This document shows positions 63,572-64,000 of a stretch of 64,000 nt of DNA, piece after piece. The number at the start of each line of letters is the position of its first letter. The first letter of the stretch is position 1. Position numbers and translations under genes: made by a program. A model generated the notes under the pieces. It was not told the origin of the DNA and did no database searches. It was given only the letters and a program-made list of their open reading frames with translations. This stretch comes from Selenomonadaceae bacterium (GTDB lineage: Bacteria; Bacillota; Negativicutes; Selenomonadales; Selenomonadaceae): the NCBI GenBank assembly GCA_024698045.1, contig JAILRS010000018.1, positions 124,001 to 188,000 of the forward strand, given 5' to 3'.

Positions 63572-64000
63572 ATTAGTAGAGACACATTGAGAATTAACGA
63601 GGAGATTCGTATTCGTGAAGTTCGAGTGACCGATGCGAACGGCGAACAACTCGGCGTCATGCTTACCAAAGACGCGCTCAGACTTGCCGAAGAAAAACAT
63701 TTGGATTTGGTGGAGGTTGCCCCCAAGGCGCGCCCACCCGTATGCCGTATCATGGATTTCGGTAAATATCGCTATGAACAGCAGAAGCGCGAAAAGGAAG
63801 TTCGCAAAAAGCAGAAAATCATCACGATTAAGGAAGTCAAACTTCGTCCGAATATCGAGCAGCATGACTTTGAAGTAAAACTCAAAAACGCTCAACGATT
63901 CATTGAAGAGGGCAACAAAGTCAAAGTTACGATAATGTTTCGCGGACGCGAGTTATCGCACCCCGAATTGGGCAGCGAAGTTTTAAACAAACTTGCTCAA
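63572..64000 (+). CDS. infC: Translation initiation factor IF-3, 3' end cut by window edge
   Basis: Binds the 30S subunit and checks start-codon pairing. The visible 143 residues include LRINEEIRIREVRVTDANGE, DLVEVAPKARPPVCRIMDFGKYRYEQQKR (split as the linker start) and IEEGNKVKVTIMFRGRE. No ATG, GTG or TTG lies at the right distance from the AGGAGG at 63557-63562; the codon nine bases after it, in frame, is ATT at 63572 (ISRDTLRINEE). ATT starts are known for infC and let IF-3 repress its own translation. An ATT at 63566 is too close to the binding site. Confidence 0.93.
   Translation, partial: MSRDTLRINEEIRIREVRVTDANGEQLGVMLTKDALRLAEEKHLDLVEVAPKARPPVCRIMDFGKYRYEQQKREKEVRKKQKIITIKEVKLRPNIEQHDFEVKLKNAQRFIEEGNKVKVTIMFRGRELSHPELGSEVLNKLAQ

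Overview
The window reads as chromosomal DNA of a Gram-negative-walled Firmicute (Negativicutes, probably Selenomonadales; inferred from gene content, no database search). Outer-membrane traits are an RND efflux pump with periplasmic adaptor, a TolQ/TolR-type proton-channel pair and a C-terminal autotransporter barrel. Firmicute traits are a ribosomal protein L27 with a cleavable N-terminal extension next to its Prp protease, a LytR-CpsA-Psr protein, a WYL regulator and a mreBCD-gatCA order. Genes are dense. TTG starts are common (about 14 genes), usually behind a strong Shine-Dalgarno sequence.

Layout. 1-9.1 kb: a truncated HTH-like gene, an HD hydrolase, a WYL regulator, malic enzyme with tRNA-Arg(CCG), an unknown coiled-coil gene, an operon of PPP-type phosphatase, FtsZ-like protein and Cof-type HAD phosphatase, then exbB-exbD and smpB. 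9.2-18.5 kb: recG; a five-gene minus operon (ROK kinase, metN, metI, P1 peptidase, e(P4)-type acid phosphatase); a plus operon of LCP protein, YrbL-like protein and Ndk. 18.8-29.9 kb: chemoreceptor plus sugar-binding lipoprotein, tRNA-Leu(CAA), rplU-prp-rpmA, an exported flavoprotein, recA and an acrAB-type pump. 30-37.4 kb: folP-folB-folK/folA-ung-small membrane protein-uvrC, a structured intergenic region and a two-component system. 37.5-53.3 kb: carAB, comFC, mreBCD-gatC-acetolactate decarboxylase-gatA, secA and yhdT-panF. 53.3-64 kb: three tandem double-glycine-leader peptides, a response regulator with a sensorless kinase, an autotransporter, a four-gene operon like the biosynthetic genes of tellurium-resistance islands, a methyltransferase, and the infC leader and gene start.

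Most striking: (i) three tandem paralogous 96-106-residue precursors with a DEELxxVxGG leader end, each with its own promoter and hairpin, plus a fourth promoter-hairpin pair without a gene; (ii) an FtsZ-family protein lacking the GTP-binding and catalytic loops; (iii) a duplicated Prp protease whose second domain has lost the catalytic His; (iv) a FolK-dihydrofolate reductase fusion; (v) two inverted copies of an intergenic element carrying four 15-bp dyads at exact 46/54/46-bp spacing; (vi) over-representation of the palindrome CTGCGCAG; (vii) a histidine kinase with no sensor region.

No transposase, CRISPR array, prophage or rRNA operon was seen. Functions come from recognised motifs and family knowledge; promoters and leaders are inferred from sequence only.
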